Shown here: positions 49,196 through 60,060 of the stretch, piece by piece
Layout: each line of letters begins with the position of its first letter
How positions within the stretch are numbered: the stretch's first letter is position 1
DNA from: Manduca sexta
Taxonomy: Eukaryota; Arthropoda; Insecta; Lepidoptera; Sphingidae
Assembly (NCBI RefSeq): GCF_014839805.1
Contig: NC_051142.1
Span: forward strand, 20,368,589-20,432,588
Length of the DNA stretch: 64,000 nt
Direction: 5' to 3'
Notes under the pieces: generated by a model
Databases searched by the model: none
Told to the model about the DNA's origin: nothing
The model's input: the letters and a program-made list of their open reading frames with translations, nothing else
Program-made: the position numbers and the translations under genes

Positions 49196-50027
49196 AACCC
49201 TTGTCATCGCAGTGACGTGTACATTTAACTCCAATCTATGAAAAGCCTTACCATTCTAGGATACCAACAAATCTAAACTTAGGTTTCCGCTTGTTTCTTT
49301 ATTAATAAGTCACAATGCCCTTACGCACGCTGTGAACCTCTGAACTTCTGCCCGAAGGACCTTTAGCGCCTTGACATAAATTCGAAACAGATTATCCAAT
49401 TGTCGATCCGTTCACACGAGAAAATAGCTTCGGTTAGTGACCACTGGATATTTTTAGGTGATAGAGCCGCATGTTAGTTTGTTTATTTCTACTGTCAAGG
49501 AGCAGTGGTCAAACTCTTTTATGTTCCTAAAGATATTGCAGCTAATGTAATTAGTGGGCATTCTGAATCAATATCTAGGTTAAAAATGAGTGTGTAGTTT
49601 TGCTATAATAGTTTTTAACAGACTTAAAATAAAGAGGTTCTCAATTTGACATCTATTTTTTACGTTTGATACCTCATAACTTGGTGATAAATTACCATAT
49701 TAATCTATTATCATTGTCCATTTTGATTTGTAATTGGAAGGATATAATATTTTCAGAATTGTCCAAGATTGGTTCAAAATCGGTTAAGTTCGGTTTTGGA
49801 ACTAATGTAACTGGAGTAAGTATGTCGTGCAAATAAACAAAATTGCAATCTTTGCTTTCCCGTGACTTTTACAGTTGTGTTTATACATCGAGATTGATCG
49901 AGTCTACTTATTACATGATTTTATTAATTTTAATGTAAGTTAGTTAGTGATACATATTATGTATATAGCTACATACCTTTTCCTCTTTACAGGGGTAGAC
50001 TAAGTTGTCTATATAGTCGGTGACTTA
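49196..50027. other. Gene-free stretch
   Basis: No repeat or exon recognised. Confidence 0.4.
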
Positions 50028-50215
50028 TTAAAATTGCTAGCTAAAGTAGATAAATACATGAACAAATATACGTAAACAGTGTTTAATTTAATTAGGAAAC
50101 GACTCCAAAATTGCTGACCAGGTAATGTTAAATTACTGATTGGTTTTTTATAATTCATTTTCTGTGTGGCAATTCTTATATTTTATTTGAAGCGAGTTAT
50201 CATGCAAAAATATAA
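50028..50215. repeat. Dispersed repeat family E
   Basis: ATTAAAATTGCTAGCTAAAG, ATACATGAACAAATATACG and AACGACTCCAAAATTGCTGAC parallel the copy at 40766. Confidence 0.6.
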
Positions 50216-50819
50216 TCCAAGTTGGATATAATTATTTCTAAGAACTCTAATAATAATCCCAATACTGAACATCAAAAACCATCGTATAGTTAAAGAATTT
50301 TGATGAGTCATCGGAACCTGTTCCTAGGCTTGTCGGTAACAGGTTATGCTAGGAACAGGTTGTCCATGGGTTTTAACGCGGCGCTGGGTCTCTGAAGCCC
50401 CATTAGTTGATTGGCAAATGGGCCAAAAGGTGCTAATTTCGATATCCAGACTAACTTTGACAATAGGCACGTGGCATCGGAACTTATTCTCGATACTTGA
50501 TTTTATTACCATTGGGTAAGGTCGATATCCGGTTGAGTGCAAAATACGATCATAAGTAGATATAATTTTCAATATTTGACATTCACTTGTTTTTCTTTTG
50601 TAAGTGATTAATAACTTTTACTGATAACATCTACCTGTAGTCTGTACTGTATAATAGCTTTCTATAAGTGGAAACTATATTCATTTATATATTTTTTATT
50701 ATCTTAACTAGTCTATAAGGCTCAAAGTATTGTATGTTTTCTAAAAAATATATTAAAAAATACTGAAGACAAAATACCATGTATTTTTGTGACTTTCTTT
50801 TATAAATTACTTTTAATTC

Positions 50820-50853
50820 AATATATAACAAGGTCTTTACCTTGTTATATATT
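50820..50853. repeat. Perfect 15-bp stem hairpin
   Basis: AATATATAACAAGGT and its complement flank a CTTT loop. Confidence 0.75.
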
Positions 50854-50874
50854 TTTATTCAAGTAACACGCGTC

Positions 50875-51000
50875 AGGCCTTTGCCCGAAGGGGCAGGGAG
50901 AGGTGCAACTAGGGCAGTCAGTATTCGCCATGTTCTGTACTATTATGTCACACGGCGAGCTTCTCACCATATCGAGCATAATGTTATGACTAGTTATATA
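50875..51000 (-). repeat. SINE-like family B remnant
   Basis: GCAGGGAGAGGTGCAACTAGGG resembles the GGCAGAGGCGCAACTAGTGC block of the copy at 3595. Confidence 0.5.
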
Positions 51001-51229
51001 TATTAACCTATTTTAGAAATAATAATTATTCTTATGCTTTGTTTTGTCGTATCATAAGTGCAACTTTGTTCGCCTACGTGATAAATAAAGTATTTTATTT
51101 TTTTATTTTTTATACTTTAAGGCTAAATAATGACGTCACACTTACGTAATAAAGGTAATGGGCCTCAAGCTTTAGCCGATTATTAAATATATAGTTATTT
51201 GTTGTCTTTCTTTTAACTTAAATTAGGTG

Positions 51230-51415
51230 TTTTTTATAGAGGCACGGCAAAGTAACACTGCACCTGATGGTAAGTGGAGTGGGGTCCAATAGAATGTCGA
51301 ATGACGATAGGAGATTACCCCTCGGTGGCCGACACAATTTTTCCGGCCTGTTGGAATCGGATATACACAGGCTGATCCCGGAACGCGACACTTACGGGGG
51401 CCACTATGGCGTTCT
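51230..51415 (+). repeat. Family D, long copy
   Basis: GGCACGGCAAAGTAACACTGC, CACCTGATGGTAAGTGGAGTG, CGGATATACACAGGCTGATC and CCGGAACGCGACACTTACGG: the most complete copy here, about 185 bp. Confidence 0.75.
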
Positions 51416-51682
51416 AGTCTGTTAAATTAAAAATATAAATAAAGGAACATGCGACATAACGATCTCATCGCTATATCAAACAATACCAATATTCTGCGAA
51501 CTCTTACAAAAAGGACAAGGAAAATCCAGTACTAAGAAGTATTATTCAATTAACGTTTTGGATATATGCTTTTATCATGCGAAAATCGGTTATGGATCGG
51601 TTTTAAGAGGTCTTGGGTTCGATTTCCTCCCCAGTCTGGGTAGTACTGAAAGTCCTTTGAATAGCCATAGTATCATGTTAAT

Positions 51683-51924
51683 CAGCCCCGGATCTAGAGG
51701 GGGGCATACCACGGCTCATGCCCCGGGCGGCAAATTCAAATTTACCAGACGAATACCCAACTCATTATTGACGAAACTTTGACTATTGAGACATCCAGTA
51801 CATTAAACACATAAATTATTTTCCGGGGGGCCCGAAATGATGATGACAAAGGTAAAAATAGTTGGGTGGGGACGGCATTATTCAGATTTTGCCTCACCTC
51901 GAAAAAATTCAAGATCCGGGGCTG
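51683..51924. mobile_element. hAT-type MITE with exact 8-bp target duplication
   Basis: Ends CAGCCCCGGATCT and its exact complement; flanked by ATGTTAAT on both sides. 242 bp, no coding capacity. Shares the GGGCGGCAAATTC style of GC-rich interior with other lepidopteran hAT MITEs, from general knowledge. Confidence 0.9.
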
Positions 51925-52040
51925 ATGTTAATATCTAAAATTCAAATTTTACGTGTGCCACTACAGAGCAAAATTTATTAACTGGTTAAACATATAAACT
52001 GAGAACTCTTGGTAAATATCTATAACGTTGTTAATTACAG

Positions 52041-52240
52041 TGGCAATCGATCGCGCAGCGGTAACTGGAAAGCGTATTCTAATGGGTTGGTTGTATTTAT
52101 TATGGCTACTTTTAACTCTGTTGTCACATTACGGTGTATACGCTCATTCTCGGAGTAAATGGTACAGAAGAGACAGTCTAAGGTCAATGAATTACTGTTC
52201 GATCGATGTGGCTAAACGTTAATAATTTTAAAATAAAGGT
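52041..52240 (+). CDS. Candidate small secreted peptide
   Basis: After an AATTACAG acceptor (ends 52040) an ATG at 52082 opens 46 codons: MGWLYLLWLLLTLLSHYGVY then A, a clear signal-peptide-like segment, followed by about 24 mostly basic residues (HSRSKWYRRDSLRSMNYC, SIDVAKR) and TAA at 52220. AATAAA follows within 15 bases. Layout suggests the last exon of a short secreted-peptide gene. One Cys; ends in a Lys-Arg pair. No homologue recognised; chance ORF not excluded. Confidence 0.35.
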
Positions 52241-52500
52241 GATGTCACATTCTATAAAACTCAGAACAAGAACAAGCATATAAAACCTCTATTAAAAATA
52301 TATGATATTGCGCACGTCAATATTACCTTGTTTAGTTGTTTTTCCAAATTAATTCGAATCGCTCGTTTAATGCAACATAGACCTAGTCACCTAACGGTAT
52401 GTTGGTAAGTCAACAGTCCATGACGAATGATAAAAACAAAATCTGCGGAGTCTTAAAAAAATAATGACTACGACATCTCTATGTATTCCTTTGGGGGAAC

Positions 52501-55500
52501 ATATCGATACCGGAAATTTCAATTGTCGTAAGGGACAATCCATGACTTTTCAGGAGAGCCAAAAACATATTTTTTTGTCTTAAATTCGTTGTAACTTTTT
52601 CATTTGTAATCGGATTTTAAAGGTGTCTAGGGACCACTGATCTATTTTTTTGTGCTCTTTCTATTAGCTTTATCCAAATTAACGTAGGTCCACTACTTTT
52701 AAAGATAGATGTCCCTTACATCCCACCAAAAATGAATAAAACGCCTATACACCCTTAGCTTAATAAGGTTGCATAGGTTGTAAAAGACATTTTTACACAA
52801 ATTAAACGAGCGTTTTAGGTAATAAATGTCACATTACCTAAATGTGAAGGGTAATAGAAGGTACAAACTTATAAAATTTTAAGAAATAAAACCCTTACTA
52901 CATTTTATTGTCTTTTTATTAGAGTAAATCGAATAAAAAAAATAACATTCGAAGAACAAATCCAAGTCTTATAATGAAAAATAATGTTCCTGTATAAAAA
53001 AATAAATTTAAAAAAATCTTAATCCAGTATTTGGTACAAACTTTCATAATATTTTTTCATATTTTCTAAAATAATCTCAAGTATCAAAATAATAAAAATT
53101 TTAAATATATGTCTATCATAAAAACAATTATGACTAGTAACATAATACACAAACAATATTAATTATAAATCAATGGAGTTTCTGACACACTTTACCCATA
53201 TTTGGTAACGAAAGATCAAATACTCTAAAGTATGAAAATACTTATTCATCGTCCTTAGCCTCCTCCGCATTAGTCTCGAGAAGAGCATCTCTACCGAAAG
53301 CCAAAAACGGTGGCTCTAGGTATTCCTTGTGAATTCGCTTCGGTATAATTGAATTATTGTATAACTTTTTTAAATCATTAAATTTATCTACTGATATAGG
53401 AAAACGATTTCCATACAATGTCGGCAAAACTATGTTCTTGGGATCTTGGTTTTCTACAACTTCAGCAATTGTTTTTTCGTCTTTTCCTTTCTTTGTCTTT
53501 GATCTTTTACCTTGAAATTTCCCATTACTAAAAAATCCTTCTTCTTCTCTGACCTAAGGCTATTATTTGGGGATTTTCATCTTCTTTCATAGAATACTTC
53601 ACTTCTGCAATTTTATCTTTATGATTGTTCAAAGTCACTGTTCGTATCTTTTTTAAATGTGTTTTTGAGTAATTTCAGTAAAAATTTTAGACATCATATT
53701 ATGTTCTGTTCTGAAATTATGTTTAGAAATGTTCCAAAGTATTTATTTGGTATGGTTTTGTCCGTTTTCTTACCGATACTACGTATGCTGGCTAGCTTGG
53801 AGCCCAAATGATAATTCGCTTGGTCTCCCGTTCAATAACGGCATACATTGAATCAATAGGCATGTATTGATGCTTAGATAATTAATAATATATCTGTACT
53901 CCTTGAATATTGACAGTAATTTTCAAAAAATGACTGATTGCGGTTAGTAGGTATTATTTAGTTTTTATTCTTCCCTGGGCAAGAATCGCAATATAATGAA
54001 CATTTTCGACGGAGCGGTTAATAATTTCAAGAAGGAATTCACAAACACAAGTGGCAATGTCGTTACCTCCACGTTTATAACGTCTATCACTCTCTCTCTC
54101 TACAAGAAACAATGTCCAATGTTAGTTGGGCTCTCATAGAATGTATGTGCAGTTATAAACGGCATATTTTCTAGAGTAGTATAGAACCATGCTCTCCCCA
54201 TAATATGGGGTAGTAAGCACTTCGTGATAACCAAAAATTACAGTTAGTATATCTTTGAGATCAAATTCTGTGATCAAGTGAATATTAAATCTTTGATAGC
54301 TACCTTTTTTCTCCTCCAATGAAAATCAATTTCCTTTTTTTCGTCCTTTCTTAATATATCTTCGTTTTTTTTTTGTGCAGAGTATGCACTTGTCTTATTT
54401 TGGCGTATGGAAACGTATATTATAATTATTATTAAATAAAGCAATGAATACTTTCTTACTCATATGAATTTAGATTTTTCTGGACAGTTTTCAAGATAGA
54501 TTCTAGAGAAATGTGTGATATTTCTATATTTTTGTGCCAATAAAAGACATTAACTATTGTTTGGCATTAGTGCGATGAAACTACACATAGTGTTTTAAAA
54601 GAGTCAAAATAAGCTGTTGCTTCTTCACTATAATATTGGTGCTTTACGTCTCTTTAGATCCTTCACCTTTATTTATATAATATTCTTATGTTAGGCTTCT
54701 TCTGCTTTCTACTCGTTTAGCATTTTTATCTCTTAGTAATGCTTGGTTATTTACATCTTACAATCTAATCTCGCCGGCATCGTGGTTCAAAAAATGCTCA
54801 AATAACCTTTGTCTTTTATTTTATGATATTTCATAGCATTTATCTGGTAAATACGAATTTTCTATAATATTTTTTTCTTCTCTTACTTGATCTAATTTAA
54901 TTTCATTTTCAATCAATTCCAACTCAGTCCAGCATCCTTGCGTTTTTTTTATGTAATTTAACTTTGTTTGGTATTCTTAAGCACATATTTAATGATTTAC
55001 TTAGTTCTTAATCACTTCGTTTTATTTTTTCGTTATTTGCATGTTTTTGGTGAATCAGACTCCAGAACTGCCTAAAGAATAGTCTTTGTCGACAGAAAGA
55101 AAATCAACGTGAAATTAAAATGTTTTTGTTGCACCTTTTTTAGTAGTAGTTATAAATTCGACATCAATAGAGCTATTTACTTTGGGTGTTGAATCACACC
55201 ATGAAGAGTGACCGGGAGCAAGGCAGAAGCCAATGTGTTGTGTAGGCGGATACTTGTTACTGCCAAGTGTCTGAACGTAGTTTTTCCTCCTGGAAACTTT
55301 CCCTAATCCCAAGTGTCGATCTTTGAAACAGATTCAATTTGATAACAACCAATGGTACGCATAGATAAAATGATGTTGGTATGTAAAATAATGTGAGAAG
55401 CTCTATCAATATAAGGTTCCGATAAAAGCACAGAGCCTACAAGCTGATGAAATCTTAGAGGTTCAACAACAATAACAACTGTCGCACGCAAAACTTCTCG

Positions 55501-56024
55501 CTGCCGCTTCGGTAATATTAGATGCAACCGCAGCATAGAGCCCTCCTTGATGCCAAAGGATCTCTAAATAATTGCCCCCGATACCCGTGATTTAAGGTCG
55601 TAACGGACATAAAAAAAAATATTAGACCTTTAAGCCCTTATTAAATTACGACATATGTAATTGTTAACCGGGTCGTAACGGACAATAATAAGTAAGGTTA
55701 CAAATATGACCAAGTTGTTTTAATATTGGAAAAAATTAAGGATGTAAATCCACTTTGCAATATAGTGGTCCAAAGTTACCTAGGTTATTTGGAAAGATGT
55801 ACCTTAAGCCAGCTTGAAGTATTTACATGTCTCATAAGACCTATTTTCTCAAATATTTAGCTTCAAAATATCAAATTTGTCAGGGCGTAAGGGATTTTTT
55901 TTTAAAGATAGAATTATTTCATATATACCAATCGATAGAGCTCGAAAAGCCGAATCCGGCAATATATATAACTCATTTTCGCCAAAATGTCCCTTACGCC
56001 AATTGAAATTTCCGGTATCGATAT
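52501..56024 (-). mobile_element. 3.5-kb terminal-inverted-repeat transposon
   Basis: Both ends match over 37 bases with one mismatch (ATATCGATACCGGAAATTTC ... CGTAAGGGACA). The motif GTAAGGGACA or GTAACGGACA recurs inside both ends (near 52530, 52705, 55600, 55675, 55885), as transposase-binding sites often do. Palindromic ATAT at both borders may be a 4-bp duplication, as in Sola-type elements, but cannot be separated from the repeat. Confidence 0.85.
53242..55560 (-). pseudogene. Decayed transposase of the TIR transposon
   Basis: On the minus strand several pieces in shifting frames resemble one family of insect transposase-like proteins: GGNDIATCVCEFLLEIINRS then AQGKNKN after a frame change (GQNKN-type motif) near 54000; KHQYMPIDSMYAVIERETKR near 53830 (GHTxMPxDSxxxxIER motif); a basic KTKKGKDEK stretch; and the C-terminal LPTLYGNRFPISVDKFNDLK then IIPKRIHKEYL ending at 53245. 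Stops and frameshifts break it in many places, so no active enzyme is made. Superfamily not certain. Confidence 0.65.
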
Positions 56025-56583
56025 ATAAATCTTACTTTAGTTTATTAACCTGAAGCTTTTGTTAGTTTTCACGAAATAGTTCATGGCTATAATAAGTCAA
56101 AGCGGTTATGTTATAGTACGTAAGCTGTAGGATGTCCGACTAAAATAAAATAATAATAATAAGTTTAAACTTTTAACTCCTGTTTTTAAACGTTCTAACC
56201 TTTCGAACTAATGCTTTGATTTCGAGACCAACAAGGCATTATTTCTCTTGATTATAATAGGGTACGTTTTATATTGTTATTTTTTTTATGGGCTTAAAGA
56301 GCGAAGCCGCGGGCAATGATGGTACTCTTATGAATGTTAAAATCTCGTGGTTATGCCGTGGCATGACCGCCATTGTTACTTCGTATTGCGCGCCAAATTA
56401 ATTCTATTTCTTTTACATTTTAACTACGTAATTTCTAGTTGCGTATTCAAAATGATAATTATGACTAATTTCTACAGCAGCTGCGTATACAATAGTAATG
56501 ATAAAATTAGTTTTTCTCTTATTTTTTTTTTAGTCTATGATAGACGAAGGAATTAAAGACTATTAGATCGTATTTATACTTCA
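56025..56583. other. Gene-free stretch
   Basis: GAGCGAAGCCGCGGGCAATGATGG at 56299 is a small Helitron-end remnant. A frame at 56347 (+) shows no motif. Confidence 0.4.
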
Positions 56584-56775
56584 CTAGCTTTTGCTCGCGG
56601 CTTCGCCCGCGTGTTGGTGTTTTCCAGGATTAAAGTCCTGCTATATACTTTCCCGCGTATAACCTTTTCAGGGTCTTAAACTATCTCCTTATCATATTTT
56701 ATAAAAATCCGTTCAGTAGATTTTGAGCAAATCGATGAAATACAAATAGAAAAGGGGACTTTATAAGTATACATG
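56584..56775 (-). mobile_element. Helitron 3' end, minus
   Basis: CTAGCTTTTGCTCGCGGCTTCGCCCGCG is the inverse of a Helitron end (hairpin plus CTAG). The other end is not clear. Confidence 0.65.
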
Positions 56776-59125
56776 GTACAAGGATAACGCTGTTAACTGT
56801 CGGAATTCAATGTCTTAATAGATTTCGGTGTCTTTTTCCTCGCAAATCTAAACTAACTGGATCGTTCAATCAAAAAAACATAATCTACATGTTTAGGATG
56901 AGACAAACATCGCTTAGTACCAGTTAGTGAAATACCTACTTTATTTTTATACATAGCTCATTAGTTTATAGTTGCAAAATATTACACGTGCTAATTGCTT
57001 ATTAAATAAAAACCACACATTTTATACCGTGAACCGATGATATGCGTTGGAAACTGATTGCAATTAAATAATTAACAGACACATTTAAATATAGATAGGT
57101 ATGAATGAACTGATAAAAATACCATTCGCAACAATCGGAGATATCACCGACTCAAAACACTGGCTGTTGGCGCCAAATGACCTTTGACATAAACGTAACA
57201 GGTTATTTCTCTATGGGAGTCTGTTACCGACAATCGACAATACGTTTCGCAAAAATTCAGTCACGGACTTGCGCAGTCACGTTTATCTCAATACGATAAA
57301 CAGCTATGAAGATCCATTATGCATAAAATTAAAATAGTATAATGTCATGTAATTGTTTTATGTTGTTACTGTAATAAATTAGTTTTGCTGAGCTATTTTT
57401 TCTTTTATTCTAATTGATAAGGTACACTTTTTTATTAACTTATTATTTTCATGCCAACATTTCATTCGCTTATTAAATTTAAAAAAAGAATTATACAATT
57501 GTCAACCAATAGCACAACAAGGTTCAATAAACGAAAATAACATTTAAAGACGGTCAATAGCCATGTAAAGAACATGTCTTGAATAACTTAATTCGTAGGT
57601 ATCCCTTTTAAGTATTTACTTCACGCATAACCGAATTCCATAGAAAGTACTTACTTAGTACAGAAAGGTCTGCGATCATATCCATTTTCTAAGAAACACT
57701 TTAGCGTCGAATGTTTTTGTTTTTACTTTGAATGGTTGTATCAACCTGTCACCCATTTCTTTGACACTATTTTGAAACTTTTGTACGTATTTTTCTAAAG
57801 TTAAACACACATAGATACATAATTACACACGTATGGTTCGGATATTACAGACAGTGTCACCGTTTGCACATTTTTTCCGTGTTTTTATGATAGATTCATA
57901 GATTTCATTCACCCGTCGACAACTATGACAATCACTATGTGCTAATATATGTCACGGTACACTTTATAAACTGTTTTAAACACGTTGTATCACAATATGC
58001 GACGTGTGTGTACCGAATATATCCTTTTTTATAAACAAATATGCACATAAAAACTCTTTTATTCACACACACAACACAAAAACACTAGAAACGTCACTGA
58101 ACTAACTTGATTTTTTTCTACGGACCTGTTCCCTGACCACGTGACTTGATTGACAATCACCACGTAGTTCGAGTTGTACTGGATAGATGGCAGTGCATGT
58201 AGCGTGCAAAACGATTTATTGAAGAATGTAATTAAATACGAAAGCATTGGGATTGTTTTTCACGTGTAACAAACCGTGAAAATTTTATTAGCGTAGTGAA
58301 TATTTTCGATGAAACGAACTTTTTGTTTTATGCTGATTATAATAGGACTTTGATTACATAAGTTAAATATTTTTCAGTTTATGCCTAGGTACTTTTTGGT
58401 TTACTTTTATTGTAAAGGACGTATAACGCTTATTGGATAACTATTTCCTAACCATTCATTTTATTCTACATTAATTATTTTCATCTAACTTACCATACGA
58501 ATTCATATTAACATGCAAATTCAGTAGAAGTTCCGAGGACCGAAACCTTACATTTGATGATGATGATGTAGTAAGGTTTTCTTGTACTTTCCAGGAGGTG
58601 CAGTTGTAAATAAAGGATCTATTCATGTGAGTATGTGGTGTCAAAAATAGGTGACACAATACACACAGATAAATTAATCACAGTTTTCTTAGGTTTCGTT
58701 GCTTTTAAAATCTCAGTGTATTCGCTTTGCCGTACCGGGATTCAAATAATTCCAAATATCATGATTCACATCTAAATGATTATTTACTTATATTTCAAAA
58801 TAATAAAAAGGTCTACTTAAAAAACGGTTTTAAATAAGTACTTAATAAAATGTAAAGTTTTAGATTTATTGAAATACTTTTCTTACACATGTTTATAGAC
58901 GTCCGGTTTTAACAATGATCACTTCGGCTGAATTCAAAAGTGATCTAATAACTACGGATCAATGACAAGAATAAACTATGTACTTAATCAAATTAAGTCA
59001 AGTACGTACCTATTTACCTAATCATTAAACAATTTTGATTTGATTCTTCCATTTTCCCTGTGTATTCAAATGTACCTTATAGAATCGTTAAAATCAGCTG
59101 TTATCATCGTGACTTTTGATAACAA
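56776..59125. other. Gene-free stretch
   Basis: AT-rich with no frame or repeat I can support. Confidence 0.45.
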
Positions 59126-59215
59126 CATCATCATCAGCCACATAACGTCCCTGAGTAAAGTCCATTGCTAAACATAGACATCTCCCAAAGATTTCCAGAC
59201 GGACCTGTCGAAAAT
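59126..59215 (-). repeat. RTE-type LINE tail remnant
   Basis: ATCATCATCAGCCACATAACG then CATTGCTAAACATAGACATCTCCC parallels the remnant at 31840. Confidence 0.5.
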
Positions 59216-59350
59216 GGCCTAGATAAGAACAGTTATATTTATTTAATTAAATCTTCTCCATAGCATATAAAAACTTTTTGGTTGCTCAAAAATGCCGCCG
59301 AAAAACAATAAACAGAATTTGTCGGTCAAGGGCATAGACATTTTGTTTTC

Positions 59351-59364
59351 GTTACCATAGTAAC
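59351..59364. promoter_or_regulatory. RFX X-box upstream of ROPN1L
   Basis: GTTACCATAGTAAC is a complete palindromic X-box (GTNRCC..RGYAAC), the binding site of RFX factors that switch on ciliary genes. It lies 44 bases before a GTGAGT donor that probably ends a non-coding first exon, and about 720 bases before the ROPN1L start codon. Position next to an axonemal gene makes function likely. Confidence 0.7.
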
Positions 59365-59408
59365 AAGTGGTGACAACAAACTCGAATTCGGTCGAATTGA
59401 TAAAGACG
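59365..59408 (+). other. ROPN1L: Probable non-coding first exon of ROPN1L
   Basis: The stretch after the X-box ends at AAAGACG|GTGAGT, a strong donor, and the next acceptor at 60060 leads straight into the ROPN1L leader. The transcription start is not known; an upstream ATG at 59294 would open a 22-codon frame only if transcription starts earlier. Confidence 0.45.
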
Positions 59409-60060
59409 GTGAGTTCACTTAATAAAAAATAATTATTAGTTGTAAACCATAAAATTATGCGTCATTTCGCATAAGAATCACGTTTATTAAGTTCATATTC
59501 GAAAAATTAAAGCCTAGAGTTTAATATGCTTTTATGAATTTATATAATTTGGTTCAAAATTATTTACAACAGTAAAGATCAAGGAATGGTGATAATGCAA
59601 CATAAAATTAACCTTCTCACAAACTCACCTCTTAGTTTGTTCACATATAAAAATACAGGTAGAGATATAGTAGAGTACAGCAGAGAACTCTTTTTTTCTT
59701 TTATACGAGTAATACTAGGAGGCAATATTAGCGCAATTTATAACACTTCAATACATTTGCCGCTATGGTAGAGTAGGCGCCAAGCCAGGTGCGAGCAAGA
59801 GACCGCGGGTACGACCACTGCACCAAAACAGATATTTTTATTTTAAATACCTTCTGGTCGTGTGGTACACCTGTCGGATAGCTCTATTTTTTTTATGATA
59901 AACTATTATCTTGTCTCGTGGATTACTTACAAATCTCTACCATCCACAGTTTATGGTTCATACAACAAACTCATAAATGTGCACCCGATGAGAGAAGGGA
60001 TAGAATTTAAGAAGGGCTAAAAAGTTTTGTTCTTAATGTAGTCACTATAAATTATTTCAG

